Assembly (NCBI GenBank): GCA_036971475.1
Contig: JBAIZL010000008.1
Location: 26,535,982-26,599,981 of the forward strand
DNA: 64,000 nucleotides
Direction of reading: 5' to 3'
DNA from: Prosapia bicincta
Lineage: Eukaryota > Arthropoda > Insecta > Hemiptera > Cercopidae
Shown here: one piece after another, positions 13,217 to 27,400 of the stretch
How positions within the stretch are numbered: the first letter of the stretch is position 1
Layout: each line of letters begins with the position of its first letter
The notes under the pieces: model-generated
Database searches by the model: none
Seen by the model: only the letters and a program-made list of their open reading frames with translations
What the model was told of the DNA's origin: nothing
Position numbers and translations under genes: made by a program

Positions 13217-13434
13217 ATAGTGACCGGGAAACCCACTGCAAATGCACCTCTGGAACCTCTGTCTTAGACTGCGGCTAGAGACGTTGGCAGTCATCATAAG
13301 GATGTTGCCCTGTGGTATGGGTGAAGTTATAGCAGAAAGGAAAACCATATCCTTCTATTCGTTCTGATGTAATAGCGTGTTAGCGGCTCCACTTATAGCG
13401 GCCATTTCACAATTAAAGTTAGTGCGCAGCAGGC
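13217..13434. other. Unique sequence right of satellite B
   Basis: Breaks off abruptly from the last monomer (CCCCTCATTTCCCCGCAGG). No gene or element recognised. Confidence 0.5.
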
Positions 13435-13566
13435 CGTGTATGTGTGCGTGCGTGTGTGTGTACGCTCTCGCGTACGTTCGTGTGTGTGCGGGGGCGTGTG
13501 TGCGCGATTGTTCGTGTGCGCGCGCGTATGTTTTGTGTGTGTGCGTGCGCGCGCGTGTGTGTGAAT
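13435..13566. repeat. GT/GC microsatellite (alternating purine-pyrimidine)
   Basis: Imperfect (GT)n with embedded CG steps, for example GTGTGTGCGTGCGCGCGCG. Alternating purine-pyrimidine tracts of this kind can adopt left-handed Z-DNA. Frames through it are artefacts. Confidence 0.95.
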
Positions 13567-16500
13567 AACTAAAAATCATAAATTTAAAGCTTTGGAGATT
13601 ATTTATTTCGTACAATTTCTCTTTCTGCAGTCATGTTGCTTCGAAAATTTGCTAAGACAAATCTTTATCCTAACTGAATGTAGGTCAACCATTATAAATG
13701 ACTAATCATTAACGCTATACTTATTGCTTCAGCGTGAACAACAATATATATTTAAATGAAAATTTTACCAAATCAGAAATATTTAAGGCCATTGTGTGTC
13801 TGAAAGACTTTCAACTTTTATGAATAGTGTTCAGATTTCTTAAGGACACAGACATACACAAAGAGGTCTAAATTTTAAGGGAGAGTAAAAGCAGATAACT
13901 GTTTTCTATAACATTTCATGCATTAGTCTACTGTATTCTCTATTATGTTCCAACATTGTGCCCTAAGACTACAGTAGCAGTTCCCGGACGTGGCTTACAA
14001 ACACGAGTCACTTCCTTCTGTTATCACATAAAGTTTCATACTTAATACCTTTTCTTTTTAGTGTAATTTTCTCTGTCTTCACAATCTTCATTCATCGTTC
14101 CTGCGTATCATCCTCTTGAATTTATGAAGAAAATCATTTTTATACTGTCTCAATATTCTCCCATATGTATCACTGAATCCGTACAGTTCCATCACATCAA
14201 TATCAACAGGAACTAATCCTTCTGATTCAAAATTATAATGAATTTCATTTACGATTATCAACATTTTGTTATGTCCTTGTTTCCAGAACAGACGCAAAGT
14301 AGCTACGGAAAACTTCAAACAATACCATATCGTTCTGATACTGTCTCACTTTCTCTATCCCATTTAGAATTTTCCACTTTACAAGTTCCAGTTTTCTACG
14401 GTTCTTAAACCCATTTTGGCCACTTAATAAATTTAATTATATAAAGAAAAATTTGAACAATTTTATTTGTAGCCCGTGGTTATTTCTTGTGATTTTGCTT
14501 TGTTAATTCGCTGACTCTGCATATTATACCCAGGTGCCTTCTCCATGATCTCTACATCTTTCAGTTTGTTTCATTATGCTCTTACTCTTTCTAGATTCCT
14601 GATTTACGGTTCTGAAACTCGGTAACATGGTATGTAAAACAGGGTTTTTTAATATAAGAATTATTTTACTATATCCTAAAAATTACCTTGGCAATTGTGG
14701 ATTCATTGCTTCGGTTTGGCATTACTCCAATGTGTTCTTAATTTTGTTAGGTTTTTCTCTTATATCTCTTTTACATTTCTTGAAGTTTGTAGTCTTTTAG
14801 ATTCATCATTTTCTTAATGATTTCTTCTATAAGATTTATACAGGACTAATTAAAAAAAAGACGTTTCTTCACTCATTTCTTTTCTTTTTTCCAAACTTCT
14901 ATTAATTGGTTATACCAGTCTAGTTACTGTTCAAAATGGTCTTCATCTTTCTGTTTTCTCTGTCCTCATTTTTCTTTTCCTCATTTTTCTTTTCCTCATT
15001 CCACATAAATTTCTTTTCATCTTCTTTCTGCTCGCCTATCTATTTCTTCTTAATTTCTATTTTTATCAAACTGTTTCTTTAGTCATTGCTTGATGTTCTT
15101 CCCCTTCTCCTTAGGCCTTGCTGGTATTATTTCTGCTTTTCCTTTTTTAAATAAGCCATTAAGTTTGAATGTAATAAAATTGAAAGTGACACGATGGTAA
15201 AAGAAAAAATGGGCAAATGTTGTGGATGGTAAAATAAAAATTAAAAAGAATTTTAAGTTTTTGAAACTTTTTTTATTTGATTTGATCTTATTATAAAATT
15301 TATTTTGTTTTAAATTTAAATATATATTTTTCTGTTTGTATTAATTTAGTTTATAATTATTTTCCACGCTCTAATCCATAGCCGAGAAATTACTTCCCTC
15401 TACGTATGTCGTTTTCCTTTCATTTTAATTCGGGTTAGAACAGTTCATGGCTTGACATTATCTTTATATATATAAATGTTATGTCGGTTTGTGTACGTTT
15501 CAAAAACATTAAAAGTTCTGTAGCGATTGTGGTAAACCTTTGACACGGTATATAACCCGTTTCACAGATTGTTTTTATGTATTTTTGCTTCAGTACCATA
15601 CCACTGGCAGCTTTTTAGTGTACCAGCATTATTGCTATCTGCCTCAAACGAGGAGAACATTCGTAATACCAGCAACGACAACCACAGTAACATGTCAAAC
15701 ACTAGGCTACCTGCTGCAATTACATTATCCTCTTGCATCCCTTTCAGAAGATTATACTATCTGAATTAAATCTTCACCTTAAGATACTTTTGTTTAATCA
15801 TGTCAGGCTCCATTTGATGTGGATTTGCGCGGGGAACAGTGTTACAACACCTGTGATCTCCCATCACAAGTCCAATCAAGCATTCCCAAATTACCCCGAT
15901 AACGTAAGGGCTTTTATGCATTGATAAATGACGGAGTTGGGGGAACTTCTTTTTGCATTCGCCAGGAGCAACTGGGAAAACCTTTCTTATCAGATTGATT
16001 CTAGTAACTATGCGATCAAAAAATGACACAGCTTTAGCTCTTTATTACCTTAGACTCTGAAGTGTTGCAAAATTAACCTTGATGTGTCGTTTTGTTCCTC
16101 TGCGACCACAATGTACCACAACAAAGCGTGTCAGGGTACTTTTTAAAAATGTGTCATATATTTTCCTATTTTGATTAAATTTAATGTTTCACGGATTTTT
16201 TAGAGGCTTAAAGTAAACTAATTGAGCTGACGATTATGAAATTTTTGTTTTGAAGAATCGATTCTTAGATTTCAAAGATTTTTGTGCCCCGATATTTTAA
16301 GCCATGTTTTTCAACATCAGTATGCGTCTTTTATAAAATTTCCTGATTTGATATGTTATTTTTAAAGTATCTGAAGTTGAAATCTGATCCCACTCGAGCG
16401 CCCTCCGAAAAGAGCTGACCGTTTTCCTATTCAGTTAGCCATATGACTACTATACACATTTTCCCAACACGGCATTCCATAAAATTTGAAAATTCCACGA

Positions 16501-17303
16501 CGTCGAACGCCTACTTTATTGATTGTTTCACCCTCAATGGACTTGTGATTTGTGAATTCCGTTTCTGTAGTTCAGAACTTGCAAACATTCTTTGATAAAA
16601 ATAATAAACGCTTAAAATGTAAGGAATAAATGAGTAAAGTAAATGAGGAACATGGTTTAGTATCTAGATTGTGTGCAGCGATAAATTTCACTGTTTGGGG
16701 GAAGGATTGTCTATATAGACAGGATTAAGGGATAATAAGTAAAACCTCTTTAGTCTGGAGAATATGGCAGAATGTGTGCACTGTCAGATAAATAAAATAG
16801 AGCAATTCCCTGAGCAATTAAATATATAAAATATTAATATATAAATAATAACAATTTTAATGAACGATTGAAGCACCAATCACTGTACTCGTGGTTGATA
16901 CACTTAAGGTAATAAAACTTCAATATGAACAGCTGCGCAACTAAAGGAAGTCAGGCAATTAGTTAACTGATCACGTGTAGAGACTAGACTCACGAGACCT
17001 AATTACATTCTAAGCGGGTACCGTAGTTCCTGGGAGCAAATGCAATTTCTAATCATCTTCGTACTGACAATATAGTATTTTGATAAACAGCATATTTAAA
17101 TAAAACTATTAGATAAGTAACGACAGCAAAGTTTCACCTACTTTTCCTGCGCCAAATGGGAACTCGTGAAAATAATGAACCATTATTATTTGAATAATAC
17201 GCGGGGAAAGGAAGCGGAGGGAATTTCGCAACTGTATACCCACTATAGTTAGGTATTACAATTTATGTATCTGATTTTTAAATAACACAATAAATTATAA
17301 TAT
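13567..17303. other. Non-coding, no gene recognised
   Basis: AT-rich unique sequence. A 76-codon minus-strand frame at 14088-14318 (contains VDIDVMELYGFSDTYGRI) looks protein-like, but I cannot assign a family and there is no supporting context; it could be a fragment of an unrecognised element. Pyrimidine-rich sequence spans roughly 14530-15130. At 15460 the sequence TATATATATAAATGTTATG followed by GTTTGTGTACG is vaguely like Helitron termini, but the similarity is too short to call. Confidence 0.5.
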
Positions 17304-17655
17304 TAATTACACTTGTTTGTATTATTTTGGCAAAAAAACCATTCAGCAGACGCGTTTCACGCTAGGTCAGCGCATTTTTCAATGCTGTGAATTACTGACA
17401 AGACTGCTCTGGTGTGTTGTGTTGGTGTAAGTCTGTGGTGTATGTTTGTTCTGTGGTGTGTTATTGAGTAGTTATTCATAGAGTAGTTGTTAAATACACC
17501 ACAGACTCACCCCAACACAACAAGCCTGAGCAACAGTCTTGTCAGTAATTCACAGCATTTAAAAATCCGCTGACCTAGCGCGAAACGCGTCTGCTGAATA
17601 TATCAGTAAGTATTGGTTTTTTTGCCAAGATAACACAAACAAGCGTAATTTATAT
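17304..17655. repeat. Long imperfect palindrome (~150-bp arms)
   Basis: Left arm about 17304-17452 and right arm about 17495-17655 are inverted copies (for example TTTGGCAAAAAAACCA and TGGTTTTTTTGCCA; CACGCTAGGTCAGCG and CGCTGACCTAGCG) around a ~42-bp spacer. The right arm carries a 14-bp insertion near 17600. Both arms contain GAAACGCGTCTGCTG, which resembles the 3' half of the hammerhead-like motifs found in the PLE remnants, but the CUGANGA core is absent. It is a candidate non-autonomous or foldback element. Confidence 0.8.
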
Positions 17656-20449
17656 AAAAACCTCAAGATGTACATCACAAAAACTGCAAGTTTTAAATTA
17701 TAGGCTAATAGTTCTTGGCTAAAGTCAAATGCTTCTGTTATGATAATATTCCAAGTTACATGCAAAAGTATTCAGTAATAACCGTCTTCTGCCCAGTATT
17801 AATATTTTGAATAAAAGATGTTTGTGTATGACCGAACTGTAAACTCTCATGGCAAATAAGACTAAAATCATCCAAGTCACTGAGAAGTCAATACAAACAA
17901 AACATTACCTTATAAAAGTCCTTATTGCTTTAATTTTCCTTATATATTCATTATACTATTTAAATACTAAGGTTTAGCCAAATGGAATCTTGAAAGTTTT
18001 ACGGCTATCAGGATAAGCAAAGGATTGTGCCTAATAGGAAGGATTAGGATAGGCAAAAACCTCTCATGTCTGGGATTTAGGAAGCGATCACGGGCAACGT
18101 GTTTAGGGATACATACTTGAATCAGAACTGTGCTCTTTCCGATGTTTTACCCGTATCTTAGTAACGTAAATCCCCCGCGTCTTCGTGTATTTCTGATAAA
18201 AGTTTCGTCTACTGTTGTTGTAAGAAATATTAGAAACTCAATACCTTATGATATCATAAACAGACTGAAAAAACTGAAGAAAAAGATTAGTTACATTAAT
18301 TTGATTTTTGTAAAGCGCTAATTCTTTGTAAAGGGCTAATTCTTTGAAAAAACGTCGATAGCGGCTAACGATACAATAAGTGTGTGTAAACGAAGGCATC
18401 GTCGTTTGGGCAATTTGTTCAAGTATCAACGGGGTGTTAGCTTGCCAAATATGTATTGGCAAGTAGCCACACATCTCAAATAAATCTCTTAAAAGGGCTT
18501 TTTTCCAAAACTTTTGAAACGTTGGGTTTAATCTAATGTAAATTAAAATGTGTAGGCTACATATAAGCTTGATATGAGGATGAATATTAAAGCTTTGGAC
18601 ATTTTTCTGAAGAGAGGATATAAGAGTATATTTTTTATTACTTCGTACTCATAAGAGGTTGTACGACTTTCAAAACTCCATTTTACCTGCCAGCCAGTAG
18701 CGTAGGGTATACCACCTCCCCGAAAGATAAAAGAATGTTTTTTTTCTACGAAATCTATTCTTGATTAAGATAGCAGTGGTACTAAATATACCCGACGTGC
18801 AAGTCTTGATATAACAATTACATTTAAGGCAAACATTAAAAGGTTGCATTGCAAATATTAACCCCTTTGTGGAATTGAGGAGTTCATTTCTAGACGCTCT
18901 TAATAAAAACCTTTTCCCCCCTCTCTCTTTCCCTCCCCCTCCTTTCCGGAATAGGTAAAATATTTTTTCTTTCAGATTTATCCTTTACATGTTTTGTGTT
19001 TTTAAAAAATCAATTGTCAAAGAAGCAGATATTGTTTACTTACGGGAAAGAATTCTGGTTGTTTTAGTTGCCTAAAAATCCTAAACGGTGCTTTTCCTTA
19101 AACAGTTTTTCAGTGCTAGAATGGCGTAAAATGTTTCTAGATATTGAAATTTTTAAAATATTTCAAAAAGACTCGGGCCGGACTCCCATGTTATGCTATT
19201 GCTACCAGCTAATTTATTCTACACGATTGACACAGTAGATATCAATAGTATTCTTTATATTTTATTCTTGAAACTTAAACTACAGTAAATAAAACATGAT
19301 GATTATTGAGTGTTTGGATTATATTTCAATCACTAGATACATATTGAACCAATATTGGGTCACTAGACTAATATTAGACACATACTGCCAAACAATTGTG
19401 CTGCATGGAGGCTAGTGCACACTAAACGTGATTGGCAGCTCCAACAATGAATACACGAAAGATGCGTACAGGATCAAGTTTTGATGACAAAGGTAAATCA
19501 TGACGTCAGAATATTGTGAACGGCGAAAAATGCGTACATCTTTTAGGCGAACACAAATCTTTTAAAATCATTGAGCTACATAAATGAGTTTACCTCTGGG
19601 CTAAACTTAAATGTCGTTTACTTTCTCGGGGCTGGAAATCCTTTAAACCTTTATCTATTATACCTATTTCCATCACACTTTTCCAGGCTTTGGACTGGCA
19701 AAATGATAGAGATATGTTGCGCTATCATTTTGGCGTGTTTAAAATCAGCTTGTAGCCTTGGTAATTTCTTATGTTTTATATTTTTATTTTAAAATTTTTT
19801 AAAAAAAATATCAGAATTTTTTAAATTTTAATCTGTATTACAACTCGACCAATTTGTTTGATCATACACTCTGATTTCTTGGGCCTAATATAATCCAATT
19901 TTTGAATGTAAGAAAGAGGTCTTAAGACATTATTATCCAGTTTCTAGGTATTTTTTGTACTGTATTTTTTTTTTAAATTCTATAGTCTGACAAGATATAC
20001 TTTGTTTTTCTTCTCTTTCCTTTTAAGTGTAGCTCCAGTCTCATGTGCAAAGGAGTCTTTAAAGGCAAAGTGACCACTGACAAAAAAGGAAACCCTTTTT
20101 GTCCAATTTTGACTGGGAAATCCAAAACCTTGAAAGTTATTAGCAAATAGATTACGGGTATATGACCTGGGTTGACAACTGGAGTGTGGTTTGTACGGTT
20201 TTTCGCTTCTCAAATTTACGACTCACGCTCGTCAATTACTAATGTTTCTTCATGTACGCATATTTTGCTGTACGTATTTTTTGTGTCAGTTTAACAATAG
20301 GCCAGAGTCAGAATGCAAACATATTTACGATAGCCTTACCCATCAGTATATTGGCCTCTTGGAGCTTCAGACCTGTCAGCACTTCGAATAGTCTTAAAGA
20401 TAAAGTTTATAACTGAAGTTTAATTCAAGTATATTGAATTTAACACAAT
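17656..20449. other. Non-coding, no gene recognised
   Basis: AT-rich sequence with scattered short frames of no recognisable family. Nothing supportable as a gene, RNA or complete element. Confidence 0.5.
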
Positions 20450-20800
20450 TTTGAAATAAATGTCAAACAATATAGACCATCCAGACTGGGAAGCGTCTAA
20501 GAGCTTAGGCTGGGGCTCCCTAAAGTGTGTTTGGTAAGTCTGAGGAATGGGAAGCCAGTGAACAAAAGGAGGCGGCTCTACGACAGGCTGCGGCGACAAC
20601 CATTCCCTGCAAGCTGCAGGGCGAAGTGCTACCCTCTGCCGCCAACAGGTTGCTTCACTAGGTGTAGACTGTAGTGTCGCCTCTGCAGCCAAGGTATTCT
20701 GTTGGCTGTGGAGCCACCCAACTGCAGCTGGAACTTAGTAGCGCACGAAACTTACGGCGGGTCGAGCCCCAGCCTCCACGTGGACACACACACCTAACAT
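20450..20800. other. GC-rich unidentified segment
   Basis: About 300 bp is clearly richer in G+C than its surroundings. It contains GGGTCGAGCCCC near 20759, loosely like a Pol III B box, and a minus-strand 90-codon frame rich in P, W and Q (20420-20692) with no recognised domain. It may be a SINE or other short insertion, but no A box at the right spacing, no tail and no target duplication were found. Confidence 0.3.
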
Positions 20801-21449
20801 TTAGGTAGTTTTTACTGATATATTCGATTCTACATAGGATTAGCCTTCAGTAAAGAGTTTTATTATAGTTGGCCACTTGCAACGTCACAAGTCGTGACTC
20901 GACAAGAATACTACTACTCTTAGGCTGTCAGAGCTAGGTTCTGAATATTCATTCTCGTTAAATAAATGAAACATTTTATTAACTTTAGGAGTGCCTTAAT
21001 CTAGCTGATATTGTTTCCTTCTGCTAACTTACCACGTTATAGCCATTAACTACATTGGGATTGATTTAGTGTCAACTGCTAATTCCAAGATTATGGAAGA
21101 GACAACTTGTCAATATATCTTATCAATTAACACTTGCTAAATAATGATGGTCCTCCAACAGGCCGAATAAAGTTCACTAGTTACAGCATCACTGCTACAA
21201 GTCTAAAGGAGATTATTCGGGATTAAATAATCTAATATATTGTACAATTACAATATTTCAAACAATTATTTCAACGATTTCTAACTGTCATGTACCGTCT
21301 AAACTTAAAGGCTCAATGTCACATATTTAGTTAGGATAACCTCTAAATTCCTGGATTCAATAAACAAAAAATAAGTAGGCCTACTTTGGGGATGACGTAA
21401 TTTCCCTTAAAAGTGGACGTGAGACATCCAATGCCTTGAATTTTGTAAA
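20801..21449. other. Non-coding flank of satellite C
   Basis: AT-rich, no gene recognised. The first diverged satellite C unit begins near 21450. Confidence 0.5.
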
Positions 21450-24400
21450 GCTAAATGTATTTATGTTATTAGGTTTCCAAATTCTTGTTCATTAGTTGTC
21501 TTTAATGTTATAACAGACTAATTGTGCATATGTTATTAGGTATTCCAAATTCTCGTTTATTAGTTGTCATTGATGTTATAACAGGCTAATTGTGAATATG
21601 TTATTAGGTATTCCAAATTCTCGTTTATTAGTTGTCATTGATGTTATAACAGGCTAATTGTGCATATGTTATTAGGTATTCCAAATTCTCGTTTATTAGT
21701 TGTCATTGATGTTATAACAGGCTAATTCTGAATATGTTATTAGGTATTCCAAATTCTCGTTTATTAGTTGTCATTGATGTTATAACAGGCTAATTGTGAA
21801 TATGTTATTAGGTATTCCAAATTCATGTTTATTAGTTGTCTTTAATGTTATAACAGGCTAATTGTGCATATGTTATTAGGTATTCCAAATTCTCGTTTAT
21901 TAGTTGTCATTGATGTTATAACAGGCTAATTGTGAATATGTTATTAGGTATTCCAAATTCATGTTTATTAGTTGTCTTTAATGTTATAACAGGCTAATTG
22001 TGCATATGTTATAAGGTATTCCAAATTCTCGTTTATTAGTTGTCATTGATGTTATAACAGGCTAATTCTGAATATGTTATTAGGTATTCCAAATTCTCGT
22101 TTATTAGTTGTCATTGATGTTATAACAGGCTAATTGTGAATATGTTATTAGGTATTCCAAATTCTCGTTTATTAGTTGTCATTGATGTTATAACAGGCTA
22201 ATTCTGAATATGTTATTAGGTATTCCAAATTCTCGTTTATTAGTTGTCATTGATGTTATAACAGGCTAATTCTGAATATGTTATTAGGTATTCCAAATTC
22301 TCGTTTATTAGTTGTCATTGATGTTATAACAGGCTAATTCTGAATATGTTATTAGGTATTCCAAATTCTCGTTTATTAGTTGTCATTGATGTTATAACAG
22401 GCTAATTGTGAATATGTTATTAGGTATTCCAAATTCATGTTTATTAGTTGTCTTTAATGTTATAACAGGCTAATTGTGCATATGTTATTAGGTATTCCAA
22501 ATTCTCGTTTATTAGTTGTCATTGATGTTATAACAGGCTAATTGTGAATATGTTATTAGGTATTCCAAATTCATGTTTATTAGTTGTCTTTAATGTTATA
22601 ACAGGCTAAATGTGAATATGTTATTAGGTATTCCAAATTCATGTTTATTAGTTGTCTTTAATGTTATAACAGACTAATTGTGCATATGTTATTAGGTATT
22701 CCAAATTCTCGTTTATTAGTTGTCATTGATGTTATAACAGGCTAATTGTGAATATGTTATTAGGTATTCCAAATTCATGTTTATTAGTTGTCTTTAATGT
22801 TATAACAGGCTAAATGTGAATATGTTATTAGGTATTCCAAATTCTGGTTTACTAGTTGTCTTTAATGTTATAACAGGCTAATTGTGAATATGTTATTAGG
22901 TATTCCAAATTCTCGTTTATTAGTTGTCATTGATGTTATAACAGACTAATTGTGAATATGTTATTAGGTATTCCAAATTCTGGTTTATTAGTTGTCTTTG
23001 ATGTTATAACAGGCTAATTGTGAATATGTTATTAGGTATTGCAAATTCTCGTTTATTAGTTGTCATTGATGTTATAACAGGCTAATTGTGAATATGTTAT
23101 TAGGTATTCCAAATTCTTGTTTATTAGTTGTCTTTGATGTTATAACAGGCTAATTGTGAATATGTTATTAGGTATTGCAAATTCTTGTTTATTAGTTGTC
23201 ATTGATATTATAACAGGCTAATTGTGAATATGTTATTAGGTATTCCAAATTCTCGTTTATTAGTTGTCATTGATGTTCTAACAGGCTAAATGTGAATATG
23301 TTATTAGGTATTGCAAATTCTCGTTTATTAGTTGTCTTTGATGTTATAACAGGCTAATTGTGAATATGTTATTAGGTATTGCAAATTCTTGTTTATTAGT
23401 TGTCATTGATATTATAACAGGCTAATTGTGAATATGTTATTAGGTATTCCAAATTCTCGTTTATTAGTTGTCATTGATGTTATAACAGGCTAATTGTGAA
23501 TATGTTATTAGGTATTCCAAATTCTCGTTTATTAGTTGTCATTGATGTTATAACAGGCTAATTGTGAATATGTTATTAGGTATTCCAAATTCTCGTTTAT
23601 TAGTTGTCATTGATATTATAACAGGCTAATTCTGAATATGTTATTAGGTATTCCAAATTCTCGTTTATTAGTTGTCATTGATATTATAACAGGCTAATTC
23701 TGAATATGTTATTAGGTATTCCAAATTCTCGTTTATTAGTTGTCATTGATGTTATAACAGGGTAAATGTGAATATGTTATTAGGTATTCCAAATTCTGGT
23801 TTACTAGTTGTCTTTGATGTTCTAACAGGCTAATTCTGAATATGTTATTAGGTATTCCAAATTCTCGTTTATTAGTTGTCTTTGATGTTATAACAGACTA
23901 ATTGTGAATATGTTATTAGGTATTCCAAATTCTCGTTTATTAGTTGTCATTGATATTATAACAGGCTAATTCTGAATATGTTATTAGGTATTCCAAATTC
24001 TGGTTTATTAGTTGTCTTTAATGTTATAACAGGCTAAATGTGAATATGTTATTAGGTATTCCAAATTCTGGTTTATTAGTTGTCTTTAATGTTATAACAG
24101 GCTAATTCTGAATATGTTATTAGGTATTCCAAATACCTCGTTTATTAGTTGTCATTGATATTATAACAGGCTAATTCTGAATATGTTATTAGGTATTCCA
24201 AATTCTCGTTTATTAGTTGTCTTTAATGTTATAACAGGCTAAATGTGAATATGTTATTAGGTATTCCAAATTCTGGTTTACTAGTTGTCATTGATGTTAT
24301 AACAGGCTAATTGTGAATATGTTATTAGGTATTCCAAATTCTCGTTTATTAGTTGTCATTGATGTTATAACAGGCTAATTGTGAATATGTTATTAGGTAT

Positions 24401-27400
24401 TCCAAATTCTCGTTTATTAGTTGTCATTGATATTATAACAGGCTAATTCTGAATATGTTATTAGGTATTCCAAATTCTCGTTTATTAGTTGTCATTGATA
24501 TTATAACAGGCTAATTCTGAATATGTTATTAGGTATTCCAAATTCTCGTTTATTAGTTGTCTTTGATGTTATAACAGACTAATTGTGAATATGTTATTAG
24601 GTATTCCAAATTCTCGTTTATTAGTTGTCATTGATATTATAACAGGCTAATTCTGAATATGTTATTAGGTATTCCAAATTCTGGTTTATTAGTTGTCCTT
24701 AATGTTATAACAGGCTAAATGTGAATATGTTATTAGGTATTCCAAATTCTGGTTTATTAGTTGTCTTTAATGTTATAACAGGCTAATTCTGAATATGTTA
24801 TTAGGTATTCCAAATTCTCGTTTATTAGTTGTCATTGATATTATAACAGGCTAATTCTGAATATGTTATTAGGTATTCCAAATTCTCGTTTATTAGTTGT
24901 CATTGATGTTATAACAGGCTAATTGTGAATATGTTATTAGGTATTCCAAATTCTCGTTTATTAGTTGTCATTGATATTATAACAGGCTAATTCTGAATAT
25001 GTTATTAGGTATTCCAAATTCTGGTTTATTAGTTGTCTTTAATGTTATAACAGGCTAAATGTGAATATGTTATTAGGTATTCCAAATTCTGGTTTATTAG
25101 TTGTCTTTAATGTTATAACAGGCTAAATGTGAATATGTTATTAGGTATTCCAAATTCTGGTTTATTAGTTGTCTTTAATGTTATAACAGGCTAAATGTGA
25201 ATATGTTATTAGGTATTCCAAATTCTGGTCTATTAGTTGTCTTTAATGTTATAACAGGCTAATTCTGAATATGTTATTAGGTATTCCAAATTCTCGTTTA
25301 TTAGTTGTCATTGATATTATAACAGGCTAATTCTGAATATGTTATTAGGTATTCCAAATTCTCGTTTATTAGTTGTCATTGCTGTTATAACAGGCTAATT
25401 GTGAATATGTTATTAGGTATTCCAAATTCTCGTTTATTAGTTGTCATTGATATTATAACAGGCTAATTCTGAATATGTTATTAGGTATTCCAAATTCTGG
25501 TTTATTAGTTGTCTTTAATGTTATAACAGGCTAAATGTGAATATGTTATTAGGTATTCCAAATTCTGGTTTATTAGTTGTCTTTAATGTTATAACAGGCT
25601 AAATGTGAATATGTTATTAGGTATTCCAAATTCTCGTTTATTAGTTGTCATTGATATTATAACAGGCTAATTATGAATATGTTATTAGGTATTCCAAATT
25701 CTCGTTTATTAGTTGTCATTGATGTTATAACAGGCTAATTGTGAATATGTTATTAGGTATTCCAAATTCTTGTTTATTAGTTGTCTTTGATGTTATAACA
25801 GACTAATTGTGAATATGTTATTAGGTATTCCAAATTCTCGTTTATTAGTTGTCATTGATGTTATAACAGGCTAATTGTGAATATGTTATTAGGTATTCCA
25901 AATTCTTGTTTATTAGTTGTCTTTGATGTTATAACAGATTAATTGTGAATATGTTATTAGGTATTCCAAATTCTCGTTTATTAGTTGTCATTGATGTTAT
26001 AACAGACTAATTGTGAATATGTTATTAGTTATTCCAAATTCTCGTTTATTAGTTGTCATTGATATTATAACAGGCTAATTGTGAATATGTTATTAGGTAT
26101 TCCAAATTCTTGTTTATTAGTTGTCTTTGATGTTATAACAGACTAATTGTGAATATGTTATTAGGTATTCCAAATTCTTGTTTATTAGTTGTCATTGATG
26201 TTATAACAGGGTAAATGTGAATATGTTATTAGGTATTCCAAATTCTTGTTTATTAGTTGTCTTTGATGTTATAACAGACTAATTGTGAATATGTTATTAG
26301 GTATTCCAAATTCTCGTTTATTAGTTGTCATTGATGTTATAACAGGCTAATTGTGAATATGTTATTAGGTATTCCAAATTCTTGTTTATTAGTTGTCTTT
26401 GATGTTATAACAGACTAATTGTGAATATGTTATTAGGTATTCCAAATTCTTGTTTATTAGTTGTCATTGATGTTATAACAGGGTAAATGTGAATATGTTA
26501 TTAGGTATTCCAAATTCTCGTTTATTAGTTGTCATTGATGTTATAACAGGCTAACTGTGAATATGTTATTAGGTATTCCGATATTCTTGTTTATTAGTTG
26601 TCTTTGATGTTATAACAGGCTAATTGTGAATATGTTATTAGGTATTCCAAATTCTTGTTTATTAGTTGTCTTTGATGTTATAACAGGGTAAATGTGAATA
26701 TGTTATTAGGTATTCCAAATTCTCGTTTATTAGTTGTCATTGATGTTATAACAGGCTAATTGTGAATATGTTATTAGGTATTCCAAATTCTTGTTTATTA
26801 GTTGTCTTTGATGTTATAACAGGCTAATTGTGAATATGTTATTAGGTATTCCAAATTCTCGTTTATTAGTTGTCTTTGATGTTATAACAGGCTAAATGTG
26901 AATATGTTATTAGGTATTGCAAATTCTCGTTTATTAGTTGTCATTGATGTTATAACAGGCTAATTGTGAATATGTTATTAGGTATTCCAAATTCTTGTTT
27001 ATTAGTTGTCTTTGATGTTATAACAGACTAATTGTGAATATGTTATTAGGTATTCCAAATTCTCGTTTATTAGTTGTCATTGATGTTATAACAGGGTAAA
27101 TGTGAATATGTTATTAGGTATTCCAAATTCTCGTTTATTAGTTGTCATTGATGTTCTAACAGGCTAAATGTGAATAGGTTATTAGGTATTCCAAATTCTC
27201 GTTTATTAGTTGTCATTGATGTTATAACAGGGTAATTGTGAATATGTTATTAGGTATTCCAAATTCTTGTTTATTAGTTGTCTTTGATGTTATAACAGAC
27301 TAATTGTGAATATGTTATTAGGTATTCCAAATTCTCGTTTATTAGTTGTCATTGATGTTATAACAGGGCTTATGTGAATATGTTATTAGGTATTCCAAAT

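Noticed and set aside
13355..13615. His/Thr/Arg-rich frame over the GT microsatellite
   Set aside because: Low-complexity translation of a microsatellite.
15440..15520. Helitron 5' end
   Set aside because: Only a short TA-rich and GTTTGTGT similarity; no 3' hairpin-CTRR end or Rep/helicase sequence found.
20740..20775. tRNA gene suggested by GGGTCGAGCCCC
   Set aside because: No matching acceptor stem, D arm or anticodon arm at the required spacing.
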